From: Apostichopus japonicus
Lineage: Eukaryota; Echinodermata; Holothuroidea; Aspidochirotida; Stichopodidae
Direction: 5' to 3'
NCBI RefSeq assembly: GCF_037975245.1
Contig: NC_092561.1
Coordinates: 16,869,001 to 16,933,000, forward strand
DNA: 64,000 nt
Made by a program: the position numbers and the translations under genes. Each line of letters opens with the position of its first letter. Within the stretch, counting starts at the first letter, position 1. Positions 40,851 to 52,063 of the stretch are shown here, piece after piece. The notes below the pieces were generated by a model. It had not been told where the DNA came from. It saw nothing but the letters and a program-made list of their open reading frames with translations, and made no database searches.

Positions 40851-42041
40851 TTCTGTTTCCACTTTAAGGCACATAATGGTGGATCACCGTTGTCAGGGAA
40901 GGTTTATGAGGGGAGGGGGGCTTGAAAATTTTTGTTTCTCATAAAGGGCTTATATGCAAAATAATGCAATTATTTCCTCTTTTTTTGCTCCCTTCGTTTT
41001 TTTCACCGTCGGACATCACGTTCCCAAATTTTTTTGTGGAGGTACTCTTTCCCCTGCCCCCCCTCCCCGCCCTCGCTGGCTTTGCCACTGCAAAGATGTG
41101 GTATAACATATGTCTGATCACTGAATTGTTTATCCTATTTGGTACATTAAGGTAAAATGAAAAATTCACATATTAAATTTATGAGAGAGTTCTTCCAGAT
41201 AATATATGAATACGTAGCATACACATACATCAAAAGATTGAGACGAGCTCGCATCTATATTTAGATCAGTGATTCATAGTCTAAGAAAGTAAGACATATT
41301 GCCAAGTCAAGATCAAGATAAAAATAATTAATGTTTAAATTGTATTATGATTTAATTCTTTCTTATTTACTGTTGTTTTAAATTTTTGATTTCAATTAAT
41401 CATATTTGTAATTTTTAGTGACATGAAACTCTCAAATTGGGGCCAAAGACAATTTTTTCAATAATCACATTTTGTACGAGGTTGAACTTTGACTTCAACA
41501 CCATATTCGATTTCGAAACCGAGGAGCAACGGCAACTTGCATTGCACAGCGTAAGCATTGCTTTGCATGGTTTAATACGATCACTCTAAGCAGCTTTCAA
41601 CTGTTAATCACCCAAGAAGATCTATAGAAGAATGGAAGTATTAACCGCCACCATCGGCCTACCTGTTGTTCCTTAAACTTGGAGGTAAAACTAACGTTAA
41701 TTGTTAGGCCACTGGCACTTGTGACCGTTGTTAGGCTAGCGTTTCGCAATACACAAGTGCAATGACAGTGAGTAGCCTAGGTTTTCTATTGAGTACTGCA
41801 GTGCATTCTCAACACTAAACTGTGCATTCTAAACACCAATTAACAATGTGTTATGTGAGTATTGGGCTAGATTGAACAGTCGCACATAATCTTCTAATTT
41901 ATTTCCAAACAAATGCTGGGACTGAGTTTCAATACTGTAGTTTACTTGAAGCTTAGGTCTACACTCATTTGGTAAATATTTCTTGAATTTCCCATGTGAA
42001 TCTAAATGGGTAGGCTATGTGATATTGAATAAAACAAGGCC

Positions 42042-42316
42042 GTGGCTATTCTTACGACGAGTCGTAACAATTATTTATAAACTATTCTTACGACAAAGGC
42101 AAATTCAAGCGCAGTAAAGTAAATAAAGCAACTGCGCATGTAGTAGGGGTAACCCTAACCCTAATCATAACCCTAAACCTCAATCCTAACCCTTACCCTA
42201 ACCCTAACCGGAAATTGTTTCTCCTCGTCGTAAAAATAGTACTCCTGGTCATGAAAATAGCAACTGCGCATGCGTAGTCGGGAATTATTCTTACGACTAG
42301 TCGTAACAATAGCCAC
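42042..42316. mobile_element. 275-bp inverted-repeat element with telomeric tract
   Basis: Inverted ends GTGGCTATTCTTACGAC and GTCGTAACAATAGCCAC. Flanks TTGAATAAAACAAGGC (42025-42040) and TTTGATAAAACAAGGC (42317-42332) match at 14 of 16 positions and may be a target duplication. The middle holds CCCTAA-type repeats (42149-42210). Confidence 0.75.
42149..42210. repeat. interstitial telomere-like (CCCTAA)n tract
   Basis: About ten imperfect hexamers such as TAACCCTAACCCTAAT, then CCTAACCCTTACCCTAACCC, inside the small inverted-repeat element. Confidence 0.85.
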
Positions 42317-42840
42317 TTTGATAAAACAAGGCTAGACCTTCAAACTTACTGTTACAGTAGGCTGAACAAATTATGTTGGCTAGTCACCGGTATTATATAC
42401 TTTAGTACTACTACTAGTAAGACTAAAAAAACGAGTGAAAGACAAACTTGACTAGTGTGACAAAGAACTGTTTCTTCTCTAGCCTAGGTCTAAATAAGAC
42501 TTGTTAAGTGAGCAAGCAAAATAACAACTTAAAACAATTAGGCCTATAGATAAGTTGGCTCAGTGCATTTGTGTTTCTAAAATCTTGTTTTTTTAGATCT
42601 TAAAAACAAACAAAGATTTAGCCCATGTTTTATTATCTCTGTAGTCTGGGCATTTGATTCTGGTTGCAATGATGACACTCTGGTTCAAATGTTCAGCTTT
42701 ATACAGTCTGCTTCAGACTTTGGGAATCTTTTTTTCAGACTATTGTGGAAGCAAATCTCACATCACTTTGTGGTGACAACTTTATTTCATTTTTTCAAAT
42801 GATTCATGACTACTGCTGCTTTGCTATTTCCTTTTTCTAG

Positions 42841-44222
42841 GAAGAATTGAAAAACCAAATATCCAGGTGAGGTTTCCTGTGATGTACGACACCAGTGTGG
42901 AGGCAACAACAGAAGAGGAGAACGTATATGGCTTAAAGACATAATGGTGTAAGATGATATTAAGAGTTTATCCAAGAGTCCAAAAAGCAAAGGAACAAGT
43001 GCCATAGAGAAAAAAGATGGAAGGGTGAGTTAACTATTGTACCCAAATGTGTAATTATATTATTTAGATACTTTTCATAACCTGTTTATATATATATAAT
43101 ATATAAAAAACAGTCTGGTACATCATTTACGTACAAGCGTCATAAGTTTGGCCAATTTTTTACTGATTTGGGATAATTATAAACATGGTTATTAAGCTTT
43201 GAAAAATAACTTGGTGTTATAGTGCAAAGCTAGTAATTATTTGGTAAAGCTGCTATTCCTGGCTTGTAACTTGAGGGACCTTGATTTAAATGTTTACCTC
43301 CCAATATGTTGATATAAAATTTTAATGTTAATGTATGTTTATGATAATGCGAGTTATCATGTGCTATATCTGTATATATGCTTACAGGTATATCATATTT
43401 TCTGTTCACAGGTCAATATTGGTGCAGATTTTGGGCTTCCTGAAGACAAGTGGGAGGCCATTTGTAGTTAAGAGAAACACTCTATGTTCGTGAAGACTTT
43501 ACTGGTGTTGATTTGGGGTACCAACACTTTGAAAACGAAAGTCGTTGGGAATGCTTGCACACGATTCAACAGTGACAGAGATGCAAAACCGCTGTTGTCT
43601 CCCGTGAAGCTTAATGCTATGGAAGGTTAGTCATTATGAAAAGCTTTCAAACAAGTTACCATTTATATTACAAGCTCATGACTTAGTACACAAGTGTACA
43701 ATAGAATTTACTGAATAAGCTGTTTTTCAGGAGTAAGTAATTTTTTAACACTGACAGAACTATTTATCAGTAGGATTATGCATTCCAGTATCATGAGTTA
43801 ACAACTGACAGGAAGCCTACAATCAAACTACCATAGTGGTGTAGTTTTTCCAACCAAAAGATTGAGCAAACCCAAATTCTAAACCAGAAGAATGTTCTTG
43901 GTTAGACTGTGATTGCTAGTCCATTCAGGTTGGATACCCCTAGAGATAAATATCGTGAGACATTCTAAACCATAGGAAAGTTTGACATTAACTTTCCATG
44001 AAAGCGCTCATCTAGCAATGCAAGAGAGTTTGTTAAGTTTTAGGACCACACTGTTACTGTTAATCATCATAAGTCAATTCTTAAGTGTTCCTACGCTTTG
44101 TTTCTTGCAGCAAAATTCGTGGAACGTTTGAAAGAAAGCTGCAGTTTACTGAGGAAGCTGCAAGGTTCAGCAAATACATATCCGAGAAGCTGACGTCAAT
44201 CGTAAAACAAAGAAGGCCTTAA
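42841..44222 (+). pseudogene. broken BEN-domain-like gene, 3 exon-like pieces
   Basis: Exon-like pieces with splice borders: 42841-43024, 43412-43625 and 44111-44222 (stop TAA). Middle piece: VNIGADFGLPEDKWEAICS, an in-frame TAA, then MFVKTLLVLIWGTNTLKTKV and KPLLSPVKLNAM. The pattern of a Leu-Pro-x-x-x-W start, FV..L...IWG and a K/P-rich end matches BEN domains. Last piece: KIRGTFERKLQFTEEAARFS then KYISEKLTSIV. The first piece changes frame and has a stop (ENVYGLK, then DIMV stop DDIKSLSKSP). The phase into the last piece does not match. BEN domains bind DNA in chromatin regulators. The intron-bearing layout indicates DNA-level capture, not retrocopying. It lies inside the foldback element. 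Confidence 0.5.
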
Positions 44223-45349
44223 AACATTAGTATCATATTATTTTTTTCAGTGGTTATTGCTTACCATTAAACAGTCTTTAGTTTTATTCAAACTGACAGC
44301 ATATTGCTGTCACTGACAAGTTAACTTTTCAGAGGAAGTTTTTTAGATAGTTCTTTTTTCAAAGTAGGATTAAACCCATATTTATTATTATGTTTTAAAC
44401 AGTTATTGTTTGCCATTATATGGTATTTAGTTTTTTAATTAAATTCAGGAAATGGAAAGTATGTTGCTGTCAATTACAACTTAAGTTTTCAATGGAGACC
44501 TTCTGGACAGTTTTTTCTTGAAAGTGGTTTAACCATGACTATTATAGACTGATGTTGACTTTTACTTGGCAAAGTCATCTTTCCACTTTTGCCTTATTTT
44601 TTTTTAAAGAACTAACATTTCTAGTAATCAGTATGTACAAATGCCTTTAAACAGTATTCAGATTTTTATTCAAACTCCAGAATAGACAGTATATTGTTGT
44701 CACATATGTGTTCAGTATAAATATGCATTACAAATACATGCTTTGTAGGTAAATATTGTTTTTTAAGATCTGATTGGTAGCCAATTTAAGAATAAATTCC
44801 TTTCAAAATGTTACTGTCTGACTAGCTATTATTATTGTCTGCCTAGCATGCAGAATTGCACACTACATAGTTTGGTAATGCTAACTCTTGAATAACTTTT
44901 ATCTATTCAGCTGTAACTTTTATTTTGATATAATGATTGATAAAAAATTAACCTTGATATTGTTTTAACAGATAGAGTTTCCTTTCTTACTTGCCACAGC
45001 AATACATGAAATCATTGTTTTAATGAACATATTTAGTTGGTATTTCATAATATATGTAAGTTTTTAACGTGTAATATGAAAGCGTTTACTTCAGAAGTTT
45101 GCTTTCTTGTTAGACTCCAAATTTATGTTTTCTTTTTCATTGCCCTCAACTTTGCATTATTGTGCAGTACTATACTTTTGCCATTCATGTTTGATCCATT
45201 AACTTGTCTTAACTTTGTTGGAATAAAATGATATTTTCAGATTTTTGTTAACAGTGATTTTTACTCCATCTGCTGGAAGTTCTCCCTCGCCTTAACTTGC
45301 TTGTTAAGTGTTAGACCTACATCATGTGCAACTGTAAAGAGTAATTTTA

Positions 45350-46020
45350 ACCTGTTGAAATTCATCGCCACCTGTTTTCACCAGATAACTTGTTGAAAAC
45401 AATTGAACCTGTGGAAAATCCTACTGTTATAACCAGCTTAAAACCTTCCATACATGTTCTTACCTGTTCAAATGTTTTCAATACCAGTAAAGACATGTTG
45501 AAAACAGAACCAGTTAAAACCTGTTACCCCTGTTGAAAACAGTTGAAACCAGTTCATACAGTATGTTATTACCAGTTAATAGCTGTTGCGCCTGTTGAAG
45601 ACAGTTGAAACCTGTTATTACCAGTTAATACCTGTTCATGCCAGTTAAAAGCTGTTGTGCCTGTTGAAACTTGTTGAGAACAGTTGAAACCGGTTAATAC
45701 CAGTTAAAAACTGTTATGCCTGTTGAAAACAGTTGAAACCTGTTATTACCAGTTAATACCTGTTAATACCAGCTAAAGCTGTTGTGCCTGTTGAAACCTG
45801 TTGAATACAGTTGAAACCTGTTAATACCAGCTAATACCTGTTAATACCAGTTAAAAACTGTTATGCCTGTTGAAAACAGTTGAAACCTGTTAATACCAGT
45901 TAATACCTGTCAATACCAGTTAACACCTGTTAATACCATTTAATACCTGTTATTACCTGTCACCAAATACCAGTTGCAACAGGTACCTGTTAAAACCAGT
46001 TCAACAGGTATTAACTGGAA
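45350..46020. repeat. right arm tandem repeat
   Basis: Repeats of CCTGTTGAAAACAGTTGAAA, CCTGTTAATACCAGTTAATA and CAGTTAAAAACTGTTATG. Made of the same words as the left arm in inverse orientation, but more diverged. Confidence 0.9.
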
Positions 46021-46296
46021 TTTTCACCTGGGCCTTCTTCATAGCAGTTATTAAGTCTTTTTTACTATACAATAGTCTACATAGTGGATTTATTTTAATT
46101 TGTGGACACTCAGGATGCAAATAATAGTCCATCCTCATCCTCAGATAACTTTATGATTTGAATAGGATGCTTTCAGGAGCTTCACTGACAATATGCACTG
46201 TAGGGCCTCACAGATCTTTGGTTTGCAATAAGTCAATAAGTAACTTGTAATAACAATGCCATGGTGCAAGTTCAAGCTTGTGGTTGTCAACACTTT

Positions 46297-46505
46297 GAGC
46301 CCATTTCAGCCAATTAACTATTCTCATCAAGGCATTATAATAACAATGGAATAAGCTAGGAAGTCTGTACCTGCTAGGAATTCCCTCTATTGTCTTGTCT
46401 TGGACAATGGAGCCCATTTCAGCCAATGAACTATTCTCATCAAGGCATTATAATAACAATGGAATAAGCCAGGAAGCCTGCATCTGCTAGGAATTCCCTC
46501 TTTTG
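46297..46505. repeat. two-copy tandem duplication, about 115 bp
   Basis: GAGCCCATTTCAGCCAAT, ACTATTCTCATCAAGGCATT and CTAGGAATTCCCTCT occur twice, the second copy starting near 46411. Confidence 0.85.
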
Positions 46506-49134
46506 TTATTCAGATGTATAGGAGCAGATCTTCATTGTTCCTGTCACTGATAAACATTCTTTAGCTCTACAAGTTAGGGAGCTGTAGTCTGCACATGTTT
46601 GCAACATTTCTGAATGCAAGCTCCTTCTGTGAACAAGTGCATAGTTATACTACAAGTATAGTATTACACCCTTGGGCCTAACAACAGGCTTTTAGAGCTA
46701 CTCACTGAATTCTCAGGACCTCACCAGCCAAGGAAAGCATGCAGTGTTTGCTGCATCAGCCAGGGATGTTTAGACTCATTATTACTATTCTACTAGTCAC
46801 TATCAGCAGCTAAAATAGCTTGTACATCATGGTACTTCTTGAACAGTAACTATCTTCAGTAGAGATTAGTAAGAGCAACAATATTTTATACCCGGAAGCC
46901 ATCCATTTGTTGCCCAGCAAAGTGTACAAAATTGAACAGGAACCCAGCTGCAAAATTATATTCATTTAGTTCAGCAAGCAAGAACATATCCTCAAACATC
47001 TTACAGGGTAAGTCCTGTCTTCACAGCCTGTCTTATAGAATGCTAGAGGATCTTCACCAAAGCACATGGATTGCTGGACGCCATGTTCCTTAACACTGTG
47101 ATGCCAGGACTGGCTACTGCATTAGTTTGTATTTATAACCTCTGAGATGTGGTGTAGGGTAAAGAACTACTATCTGTTGCTATTTTTGGTTCCTTGCTAA
47201 AAGCAAAGGAACCTATGTATTCAGGTTGGCGTGTGTGTGTGTGTATGTATGCGTGTTCTTACTAGCCATACATATGTTGGACAAGTGGGACAATACACAC
47301 CTGCATTTGTGGGTCAGTTTTCTGTGTAACGTGCACTTGTTGGTCGTCCTACAAGTGATTATGCATTCAAAAACTCCAAAACGCTTAATTTGATTATTAT
47401 AGTTCATATACAGCAAAACATAATTTGTCCAAAAAGTGAATCTATTCTTGGTTCATTTGTGTATAAACGTGAATATAGCAAAAGTTCAACATCGCCCTCT
47501 ATTATGAACTGTCCCACAACAGTGTTGTCTGATATTAACTGAATCTTCTGCCTAAGTTACAAACATGTCTAACAAATGGTGGTGTGTTAGAGAACATTAG
47601 TCATAGCATGGCCCTATACGGTACTGTTTCAAGGTAAGTTGGAAGGAGTCTCCTATGTTTATTTGCATGAACACCTTTTATGAAGTTAAATTATCCTTCT
47701 CATCTTTTAAAATACACTTTCAAAATTACTACAAAGAATGCTATTCACATAATTCACTGAAGCTTGAAAATTTATATCAACAGTAAGTTTCTCATGTGAG
47801 ACATTGACACAGGTTTATATTTTTGAAAGTGAGTAGAGGAGGCCAAACAGGGTCATATAGCAGTCCAACTCATCTTCTAACCAACTATCACGACTAAGCG
47901 TAATCGCAATAAAAATAGTCCATGTATATGTACCCAGTTCAAACACTTCACTAAAGATCTGACTTCATAGCCAACAGCATCTGCTACCCGCAGGCAAATA
48001 TGTCATTTGAAAATGTGCCACCTCCAAGTGTAATAGCAGTTACAAGCGAAAAATAATAATTCGTTATTTTGCAAATCTAAACAATAAATTAGGCATGGAC
48101 AACAATACAAGGGGAGAGGGAGGGGCTTGTCCCCTCACATAACACTAAATGTCCCCCCCCCCCCACTTTTGGTTCGAAGAACCATCAAATTGTCCTTACA
48201 TTTATAACAATCGAGCCAAGGCCCACCCGGGACGTGTTTCATATTAATCGCCTAAATGTGATGTACATTCACATTGTAAGTAATATGTAATAAAAGTACT
48301 TCCATTTGTCAAGTCTCAGTTTTTGTGGTATCTTTAGTGCGCATGTAATACCACTTGAACATAGTGAATTAAATACTTAATTCTTATGCCAACAATTTTT
48401 TATCTTTAACATGACTAGGACATTGTACATGTGCGCATGGAAACAAGTGCAAACTTCAAGCAAAAGAAGTGGCATCGAAAGACGACCAATCCTGATCCTG
48501 GTATTGTAACTATTCATGCATGAAACTTGAGCCGATAAGGGCAAAGTATAGACGCTCATGAACCCAGACCTGCCCTTACATCTCAGAAAAAGTAGGCGAA
48601 AATAGTGTTATCAGTTCTAACGGTTGGTCGATATGATGATGCAGAAGGCTTTTGTGTGAGGAGGACACAAACCAAACACAGACTGACCTGAACTGCCACA
48701 CCCCGTACCCTACGGGGCCCAACCGTTCAGCCCACCCCCAACCACCCACCCACCCTTATAAGTAGGCAACCACAGGTACCATCAGAATGGCCTAATGACA
48801 GTGCTTTCATATCTGGTTATATACGTAACAATAGGTACAAGTGCGTTATTGACATGTTTTGTTTAAGTGGACATTTCTCAAATCATGAGATCTCAAAATA
48901 AAGAAATTGTACATGTTACTCAAGTGCCTGGAAAGTGGCAATCTAGGAGGCTTTTTTCGCAAACTGTTTCTTGGTACAAATATCCTCAAAATGTATTAAC
49001 TGACACACAATGTATTCATCTTTATAATGAAAACTTTTGCATCAACCATAAATGGAATACGAGACGGCCACCATGATATCCCACGCTAGGCAAGGACATG
49101 TAATATTACAAGAATATTTTTCAACCAATGTGCG
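46506..49134. other. intergenic or intronic sequence, little recognised
   Basis: Contains the second GGTTCCTTGC/GT module (about 47189-47250) and a poly-C run near 48153-48164. No exon of a known family was identified. Confidence 0.4.
47189..47250. repeat. second copy of GGTTCCTTGC hairpin with GT run
   Basis: GGTTCCTTGCTAAAAGCAAA then GGAACCTATGTATTCAGG and a short GT run; same module as at 33641, without the AGGTCA-rich body behind it. Confidence 0.7.
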
Positions 49135-49530
49135 GCTGCATAAAAAAAAACATAACGGGTGTGAAGACTCTCGCAAAAATGACGTCTAAATGCCGGTACT
49201 TTGACCTATATAGTTTCAAATGAGGTGTAACAGAAGTGTTAAACACCACCATTGATCCCCGAAAATACACACAGCTTGCTGCCGTCGGTAATTAGACACT
49301 AGTGTACAGTCAGTACATACAGCTGCCGTTAATACCCACAGCACAGTGTACAAACCATACAGCGATGGACATCTCAGGTCCAGCTAAAGATAACAATTAA
49401 GGTATCACGTTTCATTACTGTTTGCATTTTGTAGCGACACGAACAAAATGTTACTTGCAAGCAACAGAGAGTTAACTTTTTCAGATTGGCCGCACGCGGT
49501 TTGTGGCGAGTCTTCAATGCCTTTAAAGGC
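49135..49530. repeat. dispersed repeat, copy 2, with empty hAT target site
   Basis: Collinear with 13405-13539 plus 15667-15899 at roughly 90% identity by eye. At 49288-49295 it has a single GTAATTAG where copy 1 has the 2.1-kb element between two copies of that octamer. Confidence 0.85.
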
Positions 49531-50004
49531 TACGGTGAAAGAAATTCACCCACTAAAAGATGTTAATGTGTATGAACAAAACTGCACAATATATTTGTAG
49601 CAGTTTTGGGGAATGCGTAAATCAAACAGTTAAATTGCCTTGTTTGTGAAGGGGTAGAGCTGATTGCACCCTATGTTTACTTGGGGTAGAATTCCTCAAT
49701 TAAGTTAGGAATAACAACACTGATGACATTCAAAAACAATGAAAAAGAAAATAGTATCAAGATTCCAAAATTTATTTAACATTCCTGTAAATAACAATAT
49801 CATAACGTTTTAACGGTATACACAGGAAGTAACTAAATTGCATAATAAACTACCACTGACTTGGGAGTAACATGTTGAAAATATATATGTAACAAATGAC
49901 TTCAATAATAATAACAAGCTTTTGTAAAGTGTACAGTATTTAAATTTCACAACTCCTGATGAAAATGACCCAATTAATTTATCAAATTTAAAGCACTAGA
50001 TTCC
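49531..50004. other. nothing recognised
   Basis: A/T-rich sequence without coding or repeat signature. Confidence 0.4.
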
Positions 50005-51470
50005 TGAATAGTCTGCATATGTTCCCTCTCTCATGTTTGAAGGATTTGGTAAAACCGTACAGTGCCATACTAAGAATACGTACAGCTTCTTCAGTCAGGG
50101 AAATAGAAATTGATAAACTGTATCTACAATGCTTTCAAACTTTCAATACAATGTACAATTAAACTGAATTAATTACAATAGAATTGTAATACAATATAAA
50201 TTCAGAATTCAAATATTCAATTTATTCATGACAAAGTTTATATAGAAATCACATTTAAAAGAGCCTGTAAAAGAATGATGAGTTAAGATTTCACAAAGGA
50301 TTTACTACGAACGTCAGTGAAAAATGAAGAAAATTGCACCAATATGATAATGTAGTGTATGTTACTTTTATGCTGCAAAAGAATGTTACCATATGCAATC
50401 ATCAATGTATTACATTAGAGTTAGCATATTTTAAAATCCGCTTAAGGTGGATACAGAATCCCTAATAATGATGAAATATTTGAATCAAAATAACCAATCA
50501 AGTGTCAATTAAATGCTAAGTAGAAAAGTGACAATTGCTTTTTAGCAATTATATGAATAAACAACAATTTTGATTTAAAATGCGTTATTGTAACACATGT
50601 AAACAAACAAAATGAAGGTATTTTATTATTCTAATGTTGAATTACTATTGTCGAAGAACAACAAGATTCTTGAAAATTTTGAAATGTCAGTAGTCTGCAA
50701 ATGTTCCCTCTTTCATGTTTGAATTATTCGGTAAAACCTTACAGTGCCATACTAAGAATACGTACAGCTTCTCCAGTCAGGGAAATAAAAATTGATAAAC
50801 TGTATCTACAATGCTTTCAAACTTTCAATACAATGTACAATTAAACTGAATTAATTACACTTAAGGCATCAATTTGCTGTACAATAGAATTGTTATACAA
50901 TATAAATTCAGAATTCAAATATTCAATTTATTCATGAAAAAGTTTATATAGAAATCACAATTCAAAAGAGCCTGTAAAGGAATGATGAGTTAAAAATTTT
51001 ACAAAGGATTTACTACCAACTTCAGTTAAAAATGAAGAGAATTGCACCAATATGATAGTGTAGTGTATGTCACTGTTATGCTGCAAAAGAATGTTACCAT
51101 ATGCAAGCATCAATGTATTACATTAGAGATAGCATATTGTAAAATCCGCTTTAAGGGGGATATAAGATTCATAATAATAATGAAATAGTTTGCTTAATTA
51201 AAATAACCAATCAAGTGTCAATTAGACGCTATGCAGAAAAATTAACAACAAATTTAGCAGTTATATGAACAAACAACAATTTTGTTTTAAAATTCATTAT
51301 AGCAACACATGTAAACAGGTATGTTATTATTCTAATGTTGAATTAGTACTGTCCAAGAACATGACTCTTGTGACTTACAAACGTCGGTGAAAAAAAACAC
51401 CAATATGATAGTGTATGGATGTTACTTTTATGGTTTTCCTCAGCAATATGAAAACGAATCATGATATTTA
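50005..51470. repeat. tandem segmental duplication, about 690-bp unit
   Basis: Two full copies (starting near 50005 and 50690) share GTACAGTGCCATACTAAGAA, TACGTACAGCTTCT, CAATGCTTTCAAACTTTCAA and AAGAATGTTACCATATGCAA. Shorter diverged pieces (CACCAATATGATAGTGTATG) recur near 51390 and 51905. Confidence 0.85.
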
Positions 51471-52063
51471 AGATCATGTGTCATGTCTGTGGTGAGTCTG
51501 TCAAAATCTGAACAATTTAGTAATTTGTGCCAGAGGTACAGCTGGCTGTACCATGTTAAGGATACATGCAAGTTGAGGGGGCGAGCTCCTTCATTTGTTT
51601 TCTCATTTGGCATTCCAAATCAAATGCACTTTTTTACTGAAAAGATACTAAAAATGAATATTTGCAATCATTCCAAAATCCCACCCCCCCCCCTCACTTT
51701 AAGAAAATACTATAATTACACTAATGGTTACAATTTGCTGTATGATGAAAGTGGTATACTAATACTATATTCATTCAGAAATATCCAATTGTAATCATAT
51801 GAAAATTTGACATACAAATCACATGTTTGTATGTGCCTGTAAAGGAATAAAGTTCAAATTTCACAAAGGACTTACAAATGTCAGTGACTGAAAATAAGCA
51901 ACTGTACAAATATGATAGTGTATGGAGACAACTTTTTAGCTTTATCGTAATAAGCTTTAAAAAGAAAGAAAATTTAATGAGGGTCTTTAAAATTTGGGGA
52001 TAATTTTTAGAAACCACACATGTTTACACTACTGTTGCTGAGGAGGAGTAGAACAAGCTGTCT
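51471..52063. other. 3' flank of the recombinase-like gene
   Basis: A/T-rich; likely 3' UTR of the minus-strand gene plus remnants of the 690-bp repeat. No other feature. Confidence 0.4.

Larger units (their letters stand above)
40399..46032. mobile_element. 5.6-kb foldback element with tandem-repeat arms and BEN-like cargo
   Basis: The left end CCCAGGAGAAAATTCCTGTT mirrors the right end, whose inverse reads CCCAGGTGAAAATTCCAGTT. Both then run into arrays of AACAGGTACCTGTT / AACTGGTTTT words: left about 40420-40850, right about 45350-46020. The left arm is a clean ~29-bp repeat (GGTACCTGTTGAAAACAACT). The right arm is a looser mix of CCTGTTGAAAACAGTTGAAA and TTAATACCAGTTAATACC. No target duplication was readable. 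The core carries a broken BEN-like gene and a telomere-repeat MITE. Confidence 0.7.

Noticed and set aside
40391-46040. Target-site duplication for the 5.6-kb foldback
   Set aside because: Flanks CAAGAACC and CCTTCTTC are unrelated as direct repeats.
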